A stretch of 64,000 nt of DNA from Leptidea sinapis. Its lineage: Eukaryota; Arthropoda; Insecta; Lepidoptera; Pieridae. The stretch is taken from the NCBI RefSeq assembly GCF_905404315.1, contig NC_066266.1, positions 1,557,501 through 1,621,500 on the forward strand. Reading direction: 5' to 3'. Of this stretch, positions 11,509 to 22,334 are shown piece after piece. The notes beneath the pieces are model-generated. The model was not told the DNA's origin and did not search any database. It saw nothing but the letters and a program-made list of their open reading frames with translations. The position numbers were made by a program, and so were the translations under genes. Within the stretch, counting starts at the first letter, position 1, and every line of letters starts with the position of its first letter.

Positions 11509-11514
11509 GTGAAA

Positions 11515-11715
11515 ATGGATAAAGTAAGTTTAAACACGATAACGCTAAATAAATTCAAATGGTTAAATGAACCTAAAAAGTGGAGCAGAAATGGTGAAAC
11601 TCTTGAAATTACCACAGACAATAGAACAGATTTTTGGCAAGGCACTTGGTATGACTTCCATTTCAATACTGGCCATCTATATGGTGTTATTCTCCAAGAC
11701 GATTTTACTTTTGAG
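11515..11715 (+). CDS. DUF1349 gene exon 1
   Basis: 67 codons, starting at ATG 11515 and ending in phase 0 before the donor GTTAGT at 11716. It encodes the N-terminal beta strands with FKWLNEPKKW and TDFWQGTWYDFHF. Confidence 0.83.
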
Positions 11716-14700
11716 GTTAGTACAATAATTCACAAATTCATGTTGACAAGAAATATTTCGCAATGCATTCTGCAAACCAAATTTGTGAAAGTACAGGCAA
11801 ATAATATGAATAAAGTATGTACCTGTCAGTAAAGTGTAAGTAAAGGTCACTGTCATTTGGTGGGAAATTTAAATGAACGGAAACTTATTTGTGCATTGAG
11901 AATGGCATAATAAAGTCAATGGCAAATAAAACGGGCGGTTTTTTCCGACTTTAGGAAATACAATACCAAAAGAGGTTTTAATCATTTGAGATTATTGAGC
12001 CTGTAAGAAAACCATGCACAGAAGCTCGAGATGACCGCTTCTTGGTGAACCAGGCATTGAGAAATCGCAAATCTTCCTATGTCGGCCTTAAAAAAGACGA
12101 CTCTAGAGGAAGTGAGAGGTGTGAAAACCAGCTGATGGACTGTCAGGAGTAGGCTTCCAATATAATATGCAGTCGCTGTCCATTACTCCGCGACCACAGT
12201 CGTTAGACTTATCTTCGCTCGAAATTGTGCAACGTGGACTCAAGAGGGCTAGGGGAAGAGTATGGATGAAGCCTGAAAGTGGTGAGGACCGATATCGGCG
12301 TATACTGCGAAGGCTGCGTTTCGCAGAAGTTTGCTTTGAAGAAATAACCCCTTATGGTGAATGCTCAGTCATGTTTTGGGCGGCAATTAATGTATTGGAC
12401 CACACGGAGTTAGTCTTCATAGAAAACGGAACTTTGAATGCACATCGGTACCTACATATCAGAAGTCCTAATAGGGTTATATATATAATCATGATTTTTA
12501 AAAATACTCACATTGGTTAAAAATACTCAGATAGGTTCCTTATTTGTTTCCCTAACTATCTTTCAAACAATTCTCAATTGATAAGGTATTGCAAACTTTT
12601 AAATTACTCTAGTTTAATTTTTGTACTCTAGTTTTGATTGATTCCTGTTTTAACTCATTTTTCGATTTCTTAAGTAATGAAAAGTGAAATTAGCATGTAG
12701 TGTTTAGGTACCTTTAAATGATTTTGCATATAATGTAAATGCACAAATAGATTAATAAATATGGAAAATCGCTGGTAGACCCAATAAATGAATAAAAAAA
12801 AATAGAAATTCTCTATAAAAATCTCAAATAGTTCTACTTATTTTACAGCTCTTGAATTAATTATTAGTATAATACTCTTTATAACAACTGAATATCATTT
12901 ACATATATAACTATATATTTATAAAAAACAACATTATGAATAGAAATATAAAAAATTAGTTCGAGCGCCGTAGGTTTTACACATTTCCGCCGGTGCAGGT
13001 GGTTAGGGCGACAGACTGAGGAACTTCCGCACGATGCGTGCCGTTCCCAAAATAACCTTCTATATCTGACTTAATATATATATATATCTCATATTTTCCG
13101 TTATTTAGTGAGAGTCTCTTGAGATGGTGGTCGCGGCTCTTTGCCATAAGACCGTTTCCGGTAACGACTATCGGGACAATTATTGTTGAATCAACATCCC
13201 ACATTTCGGTGACCTCGTGTGCTAGATCTAGATACTTCGACAATTTGTCTATCTCAGCTTTCACGAGGTTATCATAACACGGAACGGAGATATGAACACT
13301 AAATACTCGACCCTCTAAGCGATCTACTAACACAAAATCAGGCTTATTAGCAATGATAGTTCTGCCCGTGATGATATATCGCCCCAGTAGGCCCTAACTT
13401 GGCACGGCTGTTTTCCAGAACTGGCTCTTATTATTATTATAACTATTGCACCCATTTTGTTTTAAGGCCTTTTTCCTCGTTGATTTGTTCTTGTCCAAAC
13501 TTTTTCAGCAATTTTGATCAGCCCTTCGGCTCATCTTTTCTTAAGATCTATCAGCTTGTCTGTCTATATAATTAGTTTTTTGATTATTAAATCTCATTGT
13601 ACCTTGTTTTCTTTATCTGATTCTCATATCTGACGTTCACTTAACTAATTGATATTAATTATAAATCGATAATTTATTTTATGGCGCTTACGTGAATTGC
13701 TTTAGGACATATTTTTGTGTGCACATATTTTGGAGTGACATTGATAACTGGGCAGGGATCCCTTGCACGCGCCACCAGAATATTGTACATTTTATTAAAA
13801 AGAGCGCAAAAAAGAATGCTGTGGAGTTTATTGCGCCGCTTCTTCTATCTCAGAGCGCCACTAGTTTCCATAGCGGTGGTAGTGTTAGAAATGACATCAA
13901 AAAGAATTCTAAAGGAATCAATTTTGAGAAAACAAATGCATCTTAAATAAATGTCTTGCCATAAATACTGAAACCAAGAAAAAAAAATTATATTGCAAAT
14001 AACTTTTACAGTGTCTTAGTTTAATACATGAATATAAAAAAATATATAAAAAGCTTATTCGAAGTCGTCTTCATCGGCTGCAATACAGTCTAGTTATCAA
14101 TAGCAGCACGCCCTCCTTCCAAGGGATTTTTTTTTAAAAGTTCACCACTTTCAAACCCTAATAAATAATTCTAATATATTTATTATATAGGTTTGCATCG
14201 AAGCAAAGCTGACTACGCTGTATGACCAGGCTGGTTTAATGATATATTTGGACGAAACCCACTGGCTCAAAGCTGGTATTGAATATAATGACGGTCAGCC
14301 TATGATTGGTAGCGTTTTAACGAATGGCGTTTCTGATTGGGCTACAGGTATGAATTTTTAAGTTTATTTCTGATAGAAAAATTAACTAGAGGTAAGTGTT
14401 ACGCTTTTCTCACTACGTTGCAGTGCCGCTGAGTTTATTTGGCAACAATTAGCATGTTTTGTCCGGGACATAAAAAGACTAGCGAAGTCCCAGGCCCAAC
14501 GGTGTCGTAAGAGGCGACTAAGGGCATTTGGGACCAGTGGGAGGCTTCTTTACACAGGATATCGGAGATTATGGGTACCACAACGACGCCTTTTTCTGAA
14601 ATACGACACTTCATTCTTTTTAAGTTTGGATATGATGTTATTTAGACAGTTTTTCAATGAACACTTTGTCAATGCGTGGTGTTGTATTCAAAGCGCGGTC

Positions 14701-17700
14701 GAAACACATCTGAACGAAAACTCTTCCTAATATAATTTGCCCTGTACTTTCCCCGGGGCGTAAAAAGAATACCGGAGTCCCAGGCCCATGGGTGTCGCAG
14801 GAGGTGACTAAGGGCTTTTTAGAAGTGGGAGAGTCACGCTGCCGTCATTTGACGTCAGCACAATCGGGCCAGATTTGTCCGGGCTAATTACCACACTCGC
14901 ACAGAATACCGGCGTGAAGTAGCGGCCTAGTGCCGCTATGTTTCGCATAGGTTAGTGTCGAGGACCGGAGGCCATATCCCCCCCATCCTCCTTAATATGA
15001 CAGCGGTGCTCAAACAGATTTTACCCCAGGAGGGTACCGGCTCTACCAGAGTCGGACAATCCCTCCCCGAGCACTCTAGCTCGGGCTGCCCTTTGTATTC
15101 TCGGGAGGGCATAGAACCGCGCATGACCAAGGACAAACGAGGCAGTAACACCACTGCACCCCACTCCACACTCAACGTGGACTTTTGTAATATCAGGGGA
15201 ATTCACTCCAATTTAAACGCCGTCCACCACCACCTTGAGACGGCGCAGCCGGCCTTGTGTTTCCTTACGGAGACGCAGATATCTCGACCTAGCGATACAT
15301 TATATTTAACGTACCCCGGGTACAAAATTGAGCACAATTTTTTGCCTCATGTATCTGCTGTCGCCGTCTCTGCAATTTTGAGAGTAGGTCCACTCTCAGG
15401 CTCCGCGTAGATTTAGAGGACCGCGTCCACATCTATGCGTGTGTCTACAGGTCCCATTGTGGTAACGCAGAAACCGATCATCTCATGGGCTGCGTTCAAG
15501 CGGTAATTGACGACGTGCTTGCACAGATCCCCTCCGCAGAAATCGTAGTCTTGGGTGATTTCAACGGGCACAATGCCGAATGGCTTGGATCACGTACCAC
15601 AGACTACGCAGGGCGATCTGTGCATAATTTTGCATTGGCGTATGGTCTGTCCCAATTGGTTGAGTCGCCAACGCGGCTCCCGGATGTGGATAGCCACATA
15701 CCGTCCTTATTGGATCTTCTGCTGACTACACATCCCGATGGTTACCAGGTCTTTGTCGACGCCCCTCTCGGAACGTCCGTCCATTGCCTGGTCAGGAGTG
15801 TAGTGCCTATCCGACGCCAACGTCGCAGACCACCAGCGACCCGCCGCGTTTGGCACGTAGGTAGGTGATAGGATGCGTTCCTTTTTTGCATCCTACCCTT
15901 GGGGCAGGGTTTGTTTCCCTTCCGATAATCCTAGTGCCTGCGCTGTTGCAGTAGCCGATGTGATACTACAAGGCATAGATATTTTTATACCAAGCTATGT
16001 AGTACCGATCGGTGGCAGATCACAGCCCTGGTTCGATGCGTCAGTTAAAGCAGCATCTGACTGCAATAAACAGGCGTATCGAACTTGGGTTGCGGCGCTG
16101 GGCACAAAGGATCCAAACTGCATAATTCTTAAGAGGAAATACAACCGTGCCTCCAGATTTTTTAAGCGGCAAATCGCCCGTGCAAAGTCAAAATACGTCG
16201 TCAAAATCGGCGAGCAGCTTTCCAGTTACTCGACCGGAACACGCAAGTTCTGGTCGTTGTCGAAAGCTGCTCTTGGTAACTTCAGCCAGGCGTCCATGCC
16301 GCCGTTGCACATGAGGAATGACACCCTGGCCCATATGGCAAAAGAGAAAGCCGATCTCTTGTGCGCTCTTTTCGCCTCCAACTCGACTCTTGACGACAAC
16401 GAAAAAACACCGCCGACCATCCCGCGGTGTCAGAACTCTATGCCTGAAGTACAGTTCAGACAGAAAACTGTTAGGCGAGCTCTGTTTTCGTTGGACGTCA
16501 GGAAGTGAAGAAGGACGAGCGGGCCGGATGGCATTTCTCCAATCGTGCTTAGAACGTGTGCCCCTGAGTTGACGCCGGTGCTAACGCGTTTATTCCGGCA
16601 CTCTTATTCTAAAGGCGTAGTCCCTGACTCATGGAAGTCAGCCCTTGTCCATCCGATCCAAAAAGGAGACAGTTCGGATCCGGCAAACTACAGGCCTATT
16701 GCTATTACCTCCCTGCTCTCCAAAATCATGGAGAGCATAATTAACCGTCAACTCTTGGTATACCTAGAGGGTCACGAGTTGATCAACGACCGACATTACG
16801 GGTTTCGCCATGGTCGGTCAGCAGGTGATCTTCTGGTATACCTAACACATAGATGGGCTACGGCTATTGAAAGCAAGGGGGAAGGCATGGCTGTTAGCCT
16901 GGGTATTGCGAAGGCCTTTGATCGTGTATGGCATAAGGCGCTCCTCTCAAAACTTCTATCATTTGGGCTTCCCGAGAGCTTGTGCAAGTGGACCTCCAGC
17001 TTCCTCACTGGGCGCAGCATACAGGTCGTTGTCGACGGATATTGCTCGAACCCGAAGCCCGTGAATGCTGGAGGGCCCCAAGGCTGAGTGCTATCTCCCA
17101 CGCAGTTTCTTCTGCATATCAATGATATGTTGGACACCTCCAACATTCATTGCTATGCAGACGAAAGCACTGGTGATGATATATATGGGCCATGCAGGTC
17201 TCTCTCGGGAAATCGTCGACCAGTGCAGAAACTTGTGTCTTCTATCGAGTCCTCTCTTGAGAGGGTCGCGGAATGGGGTAAATTGAACCTTGTCCAATTT
17301 AACCCCCAGAAGACTCAAGTTTGCGCGTTTACCACTAAATAAACCCCATTTGTCGTATCACCGCTCTTCGACAATACTTCCCTTAAAGCCTCGCCTAGTA
17401 TCGGAATACTGGGTCTCGAAATCTCGAGCGATTGCCAATTTCGTGGTATTCTGGAGGGCAAAGCCAAATTGGCTTCAAAGAAACTGGGCGTCATTAATAG
17501 AGCACGGCAATACTTCAAGTCGGCCCACATACTAGCGCTCTACAAAGCGCAGGTCCTGCCACACATGGAGTATTGCTGCCATCTCTGGTCTGGCGAACCC
17601 CAGTATCAGCTCGATCCATTAGACCGCGTGCAACGCAGAGCAGCTCGAATTGTCGGGGACCCATTGCTCTGTGAACGGCGGGATCACTTGGCGTTGCGTA

Positions 17701-18468
17701 GAGAAGTCGCTTCATTGTGTGTCTTCTATTGCATTTATCACGGGGAGTGTTCCGAAGAGCTGTTTAACCTGATTCCTGCCGCCGAATTCCACCTTCGCAC
17801 GACACGCCACAAGTTAGGATATCATCCTCACCATCTGGATGTGTGGCGGTCCTCCACAGTGCGGTTTTCAAGGAGCTTTCTTCCACGTACTACAAAGCTG
17901 TGGAATGATCTTCCTTGTGCGGTGTTTCCGGGACGATACAACATTAACCTTACCTTAGGTACCTTCAAAAAAAGCGCGTACACCTTCCTTAAAGGCCGGC
18001 AACGCTCTTGTGATTCCTCTGGTGTTGCAAGAGATTGTGGGCGGCGGTGATCACTTAACAACAGGTGACCCGTACGCTCGTTTGTCCTCCTATTACATAA
18101 AAAAAAATAGATGCTTAGGCAGAGCTTTGCTTCCGACAATTTATTGTACGCCAAACGTATTTTGTTGTATTTTTTCTGTTAGAATAGTAATACTAATTAG
18201 TAACAATGATTGCTTTTCAGGTTTATATACTGGAGATCCCAAAAGGTTTTGGATGCGACTCACTAAAGTAGGAAATGTCATATGCGTAAAATATTCTGTA
18301 GATTGTGCTAAATGGATCCTTTTACGACTATGTCCGTTCTGTGTGCCAGAAGACGAAAAGTTCCTTGTAGGACCCATGTGTTGTACACCGCAGAGACAAG
18401 GGCTTGTTGTAAAATTTAGTAATTTTTCTGTAACGAGTCCTGCAAAAGATATACTGCATAGTAATTAA
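11515..18468 (+). CDS. DUF1349 domain protein (concanavalin-A-like fold), complete three-exon gene
   Basis: Exons 11515-11715, 14191-14347 and 18221-18468 join in phase to 201 residues, the usual size of stand-alone DUF1349 proteins. I chose the ATG at 11515 because the context GAAAATGG (A at -3, G at +4) is good. Diagnostic stretches are KWSRNGETLEITTDNRTDFW and WQGTWYDF in exon 1, YDQAGLMIYLDETHWLKAGI in exon 2, and WMRLTKVGNVICVKYS with FLVGPMCCTPQRQGLVVKF in exon 3. 'DQAGLM', 'WLKxGIE' and 'GPMxCxPxRxG' are conserved family motifs. The biochemical role is unknown; the fold is that of a jelly-roll lectin/glucanase. There is no signal peptide, so it is probably cytosolic. A dead LINE fills intron 2 without touching splice sites. 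Confidence 0.86.
11990..12490 (+). pseudogene. Tc1-like transposase fossil in intron 1 of the DUF1349 gene
   Basis: Several frames carry Tc1 pieces in order: an N-terminal DNA-binding part (RDDRFLVNQALRNRKSS), then TVRSRL, then catalytic-core remnants GECSVMFWAAINV and TELVFIENGTLNAHRYL. 'GGGSVMVWGGI...LVFIxGTLNAxRY' is characteristic of Tc1 transposases. Frameshifts and stops separate the parts and the C-terminus is absent. No terminal inverted repeats were found. Confidence 0.68.
12491..12970 (+). other. Intron 1 of the DUF1349 gene, nothing recognised
   Basis: AT-rich non-coding sequence between two transposon fragments. Confidence 0.5.
12970..13425 (-). pseudogene. Non-LTR retrotransposon C-terminal fragment
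   Basis: The minus strand reads VLVDRLEGRVFSVHISVPCY, DNLVKAEIDKLSKYLDLAHE, VTEMWDVDSTIIVPIVVTGN and then GLMAKS. This is the conserved C-terminal domain after the reverse transcriptase of many arthropod LINEs ('DIAVPxDxNxxxxxxxKxxKYxxLAxExxxMW'). The 5' continuation has frameshifts near 13350-13420 and then ends. It is a dead remnant. Confidence 0.78.
13735..13960 (+). repeat. LINE 3'-end repeat, copy 1
   Basis: Shares long blocks with 50100-50270 (opposite strand) and 58725-58855 (same strand): TTGCGCCGCTTCTTCT, CAGAGCGCCA, ATTCTAAAGGAATCAATTTT and GAGAAAACAAAT. In the 50.1-kb copy the block follows a recognisable LINE C-terminus, so this is the 3' end of that family. Confidence 0.68.
14191..14347 (+). 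CDS. DUF1349 gene exon 2
   Basis: Acceptor TATTATATAG ends at 14190 and donor GTATGA starts at 14348. It encodes the family core: YDQAGLMIYLDETHWLKAGI and GVSDWAT. It ends with one base of a Gly codon. Confidence 0.87.
14463..14610 (+). repeat. Truncated SINE-like / LINE 5'-UTR module
   Basis: Contains TAAAAAGACTAGCGAAGTCC, CAGGCCCAACGGTGTCGTAA and GGGTACCACAACGACGCC, which parallel the start of the LINE at 14755 (AAAAAGAATACCGGAGTCCC) and the repeat at 4141. It therefore duplicates the 5' module of the adjacent LINE about 300 bases upstream of it. Confidence 0.55.
15124..15860 (+). pseudogene. LINE endonuclease (EEP) domain, frameshifted
   Basis: In pieces: LNVDFCNIRGIHSNLNAVHH and LCFLTETQIS (Asn and Glu motifs of AP-like endonucleases), then after a frameshift near 15370-15480 EIVVLGDFNGHNAEWLG (the GDFN motif) and VESPTRLPDVDS. 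The domain would have nicked target DNA to prime reverse transcription. The reading frame is broken. Confidence 0.8.
15861..18049 (+). pseudogene. LINE reverse transcriptase and C-terminal region, inactive
   Basis: RT landmarks: VVPDSWKSALVHPIQKGDSS, NYRPIAITSLLSKIMESIIN, HYGFRHGRSAGDLL, and a polymerase motif C. Motif A reads GIAKAFDRVWH, with Gly where the family has the catalytic Asp, and motif C reads CYADEST instead of YADDST. A TGA interrupts the frame after NAGGPQG (17085-17087), and frameshifts occur near 16500 and 17340-17470. The C-terminal part (SAHILALYKAQVLPHMEYCC, LDRVQRRAARIVGDP) is intact until 18049. Confidence 0.82.
18221..18468 (+). CDS. DUF1349 gene exon 3
   Basis: Acceptor TGCTTTTCAG ends at 18220; TAA is at 18466-18468. 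It encodes WMRLTKVGNVICVKYS and the C-terminal GPMCCTPQRQGLVVKF motif. Confidence 0.87.
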
Positions 18469-18711
18469 AGAAAATACATATAACTTTGCTAGAGGGTGGG
18501 CATTATAATTTTTTAAGGATTTCTAAATTATTTATATTATTTTTTCACCTTTCCTGTTTTATATCATTTTTATTGAATGAAATAATAAGTGTCACTTAAT
18601 AATCTAGACTAAATAATTATGAACTTTTAATATTAAAATTAGAAATTACATGATGTTTAAAAACAGTTAAATTTATATTTGAATTTAGTTTTAAAAATTA
18701 TTTTCAATATT

Positions 18712-18717
18712 AATAAA
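18712..18717 (+). promoter_or_regulatory. Candidate poly(A) signal of the DUF1349 gene
   Basis: AATAAA lies about 245 bases after the stop codon and just before the transposon at 18751. Weak evidence; no transcript data. Confidence 0.35.
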
Positions 18718-18750
18718 CAAACAAAAACATTTTATCAACAATGTACAGTA

Positions 18751-19582
18751 TACAGGGTGTCCCAAAGGTATGGGACATGAAGGGAAAGTACCTTAAATAT
18801 CAAAGATAGGCTATTTTACGGAAAGAAGACTTTATGCTATTTTTAAAAGTAAGTAATTCTGCATTCAAAGATTTTCTAAAAATTACTTGCCTCGTCTGGG
18901 AATCGAACCGACTTAAATGTAAAAAAAAACACCCCTACTCTTATGATGCCAATCGAAAGAATGGCCAAACTCTAATAACTCTTCTTGAGTAACATCGTAA
19001 TTTAAAAGAAAGTAGTCAATTAAGTGGGTATTTTTTTGTAAATTAATTAATTAAATGCTCAAAATGTGATCCCTCTTGTCTCACGCAAATCGCCAATCTT
19101 TTAATGAGTCCACTACCTGTTGATTTTTTATCATTTTATGGTGAATACTCGATATGCTATGGCACAATTCTGTTTGTAACTCGCCCACGTTCTCGTATCG
19201 CTTTTTGTATCTTTCACGTATCCCCAAAAGAAGAAATCTAATGGTGTAAGGTCCGGGGATCTGGCCGGCCATCTAATCGGTCCATTCGTACCAATCCAAG
19301 TAGGAAAACATTCATTTTACGTTGTTTTTTTCTTTTAAAATACTATGTTACTTAAGAAGAATTATTAGTTTTTGCTCATTCTTTCGATTGGCATTATAAA
19401 AGTAGGGGTGTTTTTTTTTACATTTTAGTCGGTTCGATTCCCAGACGAGGCAAGTAATTTTCAGAAAATCTTTGAATGCAGAAGTACTAACTTTTAAAAA
19501 TAACATAAAGTCTTCTTTCAGTAAAATAGCCTATCTTCGATATTTAAGGTACTTTCCCTTCATAACTTTGGGACACCCTGTA
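18751..19582 (-). mobile_element. Tc1/mariner-type element with ~210-bp terminal inverted repeats
   Basis: Starts TACAGGGTGTCCCAAA and ends with its complement TTTGGGACACCCTGTA, flanked by TA on both sides (18749-18750 and 19583-19584). The inverted repeats continue inward for about 210 bp (18751-18965 and 19373-19582) at roughly 94% identity; the left copy has a small insertion. The interior keeps a transposase scrap on the minus strand reading IRWPARSPDLTPLDFFFWGY, the family's catalytic Asp region. It is a deletion derivative dependent on another element. Confidence 0.85.
19081..19305 (-). pseudogene. Transposase fragment inside the 832-bp element
   Basis: The minus strand reads TNGPIRWPARSPDLTPLDFF then WGYVKDTK before a frameshift. 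'RWPxRSPDLxPLDFFLWGxxK' is the DDE_3-type transposase motif around the second catalytic Asp, common in arthropod Tc1/mariner elements. The rest of the protein, including the first Asp region, is deleted. Confidence 0.72.
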
Positions 19583-20036
19583 TATGTCGCATATTGTCAA
19601 AGCCGTGATATTATAATTTCACTAGTGATATTTTAATTTACAAATAAGGCCTGTTATAAAAACTTGGCTTTATTAAGTTCATCATACTTTATAATTGTTT
19701 TATGCTGTATTTTATTTGCATATTCAATAAAATGCAATTTTGTGTCATATTTACCTTTTTAAAGAGCTATATTTTTAAATGCCGGTCCTTCACAAACGAC
19801 AGGCCTCCACTGTCGCTGCAAACGTGAGGTGGCCGTTCGCGAACTGTTTGCATAACCATGGAGCTATCGTCTATTCGCGTGTGAAGTAATTTTGTTTTAG
19901 GGGAACCTGTTGAAACTTGGCACAATGTGTACCTAGGCCACTAGGCTGATTACAAAAATTCCCGCGATGTTAAATTCTGTTGTCTAGTGTTTTCTATACG
20001 TCACTACTGACTATTCAATTTTAAAGTTGTCACTTA

Positions 20037-20067
20037 CAAACACCGGCTTAATGGCAGCCGGTGTTTG
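20037..20067. repeat. Perfect 12-bp stem hairpin
   Basis: CAAACACCGGCT (20037-20048) pairs exactly with AGCCGGTGTTTG (20056-20067) around the loop TAATGGC. It is GC-rich compared with its surroundings. Confidence 0.65.
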
Positions 20068-20421
20068 TTGTTATCGACGTTAAAACGTTAAACTACATTA
20101 TAATTTTTTAATTACTTTATTTATCGCGTGCGCCAGTCATGCGCATGTCTGTGACGCGAAATCATAGGATTTTCCCTACCAAAATGTGTCCAACGCGGCG
20201 AAAGAAGTTTTCACTTCAATTTTGTTTTTGATATCTACTATAAAAGCATACATACATTTGCATGTATTCAATTATTATTAACTTGACCTGTATTACTGAC
20301 ATTAAAATGTCGGATTGAATTAAAGAATTGTAGTTTTTCTTTTACTATTTTTTATATTTAACTTAAATTAAACATCACAATTTTTTCCACACCATCTACA
20401 GACACCATTTAGGATCTAGGG

Positions 20422-20449
20422 CAAAGAATACATTATTATGTATTCTTTG
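20422..20449. repeat. Perfect 12-bp stem hairpin
   Basis: CAAAGAATACAT (20422-20433) pairs exactly with ATGTATTCTTTG (20438-20449) around a 4-base loop. Confidence 0.6.
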
Positions 20450-20534
20450 TACAAGCCAGGGGTACTGCATTTGCCTGTGAAACCCATGTTATTCAGTGCG
20501 TCTCAGAATAAGACTCAGTAATCACAGTCAAATT

Positions 20535-20700
20535 CAAATATTTATATTCAAAATAGGATTCAAAATCACTTATTGAACGTCAAAAACTACCACCCATTCA
20601 AAAGAGACAGTCTCAGACCTGAGAAGAATGGGCGCAAGAAACACAGCGGCTACTCAGTCCTAATAACAATGTAGTGGAAATTGTGAGCACCATTTATAGT
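20535..20700 (-). repeat. Dispersed LINE-end repeat fragment
   Basis: Contains CAAAATAGGATTCAAAATCA and TTATTGAACGTCAAAAAC, then CAGACCTGAGAAGAATGGGC; the reverse strand matches 1855-1940. Blocks of the same layout (TTCAAAATAG, GTCAAAAACTA, CTCAGACCTAAG) occur in every 1.93-kb unit. Confidence 0.6.
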
Positions 20701-21114
20701 TAATAGTCTCATCCCTTATTTCATAAAACATAATAATAAAAAAATGGGTCCGACCCCGAACTCACACTGATGAAGAACCTCGATTACACCAATTGAACGT
20801 GAGTACTAAATATTATATATGTAGTACAAACAGGGTGGGGGATGATAAATGGGGCCGAATACTCACGCATCGGGATATACTATACTGCATTTAGGTATGG
20901 ATTAGTACAACATGTATAAATATAAGTCAAATAAAACAAATTTCAAGTTTATGCTTGTATAATATTTATTGAAATTAATGATAAAATATATTGAATAATT
21001 AACGTCATCTAATTTGAATAAACGGCATCACCTGAAACAATACAATTACAATAATAAACACAGAATAAAACTGAAAATTAATAACGAGGCAATTAATTGC
21101 ATAGTTTGTACATA
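20701..21114. other. Unassigned non-coding sequence
   Basis: AT-rich, no gene or repeat recognised. Confidence 0.5.
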
Positions 21115-21822
21115 GGCTGCACTAAAAGTATCGGGAATGGAATATTTCCACTGTTCCTGTCATATTAAAATCTTTTTAATTGAAAACTCCTTGGTTTTAA
21201 AAATCGAATACCATTTATTTATTTAAAAAAAGATTCTCGGTCTTGTCACAAGGTCTTGTCAAACTTGTTTAGTCGTTGAGAAAATGGGATTGACTCGAGA
21301 AAATTCTAGAGCGATGATTTATTATGACTTTCGAAGTGGTTTAACACAAAAACAGTGTGTGGACCAGATGATTTCTGCATTTGGTGATGAAGCCCCATCC
21401 AAAACCACAATTTATCGCTGGTTTGCTGAATTTCAACGTGGACGTGTCAAGCTCAGTGAAGATGGGGCCCCGTCAAGGTCGTCCAAAAACTGCAGTCACC
21501 AAAGAAAACGTTGATGCTGTGCGTAAGCTGATTGAGGAAGGTCGACATGTGACATACCGCGAAATTCAGGCAACTTTAGACATTGGCATGAGTAAAATAC
21601 AAATAATCTTGCATGAACAATTAGGTGTAAAAAAGTTGTTTTCCCGATCGATACCGCATTTGCTCTGTGAAGAGCAAAAAGCGGCTCGAGTTACTTGGTG
21701 CGTCAGAACTCTCGAAAGATTCCACGCACCATCCACAAATGCTGTATACAACATCGTATCAGGTGACGAATCCTGGATATATCCGTACGAACCCGAAACA
21801 AAAACAAACTTCAAAAAGCAAT
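21115..21822 (+). mobile_element. 3'-truncated mariner element
   Basis: A mariner-like 5' end (GGCTGCACTAAAAGTATCGG) follows a TA. The transposase starts at ATG 21284 with SRAMIYYDFRSGLTQKQCVD, TTIYRWFAEFQRGRVKL (Mos1-type helix-turn-helix), then, after a frameshift near 21465, QGRPKTAVTKENVDAVRKLI and EGRHVTYREIQATL, and the first catalytic motif SGDESWIY. It ends soon after that motif, so two catalytic Asp residues and the 3' inverted repeat are missing. Inactive. Confidence 0.83.
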
Positions 21823-21877
21823 AAATACATTTTTAAATAGTAGCTAACCGGTTTCATCAAATTATTAAACAAAAAAT

Positions 21878-22230
21878 ATGCTTGGCGTTTCTAGACTATG
21901 ACAAAGCCTTTGATTCGATCGAGATATGTGCAGTGCTTTAGTCTCTCCAGAGGTGAAATATTGATCATCGCTTTATCGAAGCGTTGAAGAGATTGTATCG
22001 AAACGCTTCCATGTCAGTCCGTCCCCAGCATCAGATCTCGAAGCCTATCCGACTGCAGCGGGGAGTCAGACAAGCCGATGTCACATTGCCGAAGCTGTTC
22101 ACCGCTGCGTTGGAAGATGTCTTTAAGCGTCTGGATGGGAACGGACTGGGCATCATTATCAAAGACAAATATACCACTCACCTTCGATTCGCAGACTATA
22201 TCGTAATCTTGTGTTGGAACACATTCTGAG
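21878..22230 (+). pseudogene. RTE-like LINE reverse-transcriptase fragment
   Basis: Reads ALAFLDYDKAFDSIE-like motif A in a shifted frame, then HRFIEALKRLYRNASMSV, QRGVRQADVTLPKLFTAALE and THLRFADYIVIL. The last is motif C with FADY where FADD is expected, a catalytic change. It abuts the truncated mariner. Its C-terminal continuation may be the RTE tail at 22335. Confidence 0.75.
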
Positions 22231-22334
22231 TGGCTCCTTTTTTAAATACCATACGTTTTTATATTTTTAAGTTTCTTAATTTTTTTATTTGTGTGTGCTG
22301 TTTAAATGTTTTATTTTATACATAATTAAAAAAA

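Larger units (their letters stand above)
14740..18110 (+). mobile_element. Dead CR1/Jockey-like LINE in intron 2 of the DUF1349 gene
   Basis: A roughly 3.4-kb + strand element with an endonuclease, a reverse transcriptase, the usual C-terminal region and an A-rich 3' end after GATCACTTAACAACAGGTGA. No ORF1 was recognised. It carries several frameshifts and stops. It lies wholly within the intron. Confidence 0.83.
19585..20530. other. Non-coding region with two perfect hairpins
   Basis: No gene recognised. It holds perfect hairpins at 20037-20067 and 20422-20449 and a GC-richer stretch around 19790-19870. Confidence 0.5.

Noticed and set aside
21284..21822. A functional mariner transposase
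   Set aside because: A frameshift and loss of the catalytic C-terminal half make it inactive.
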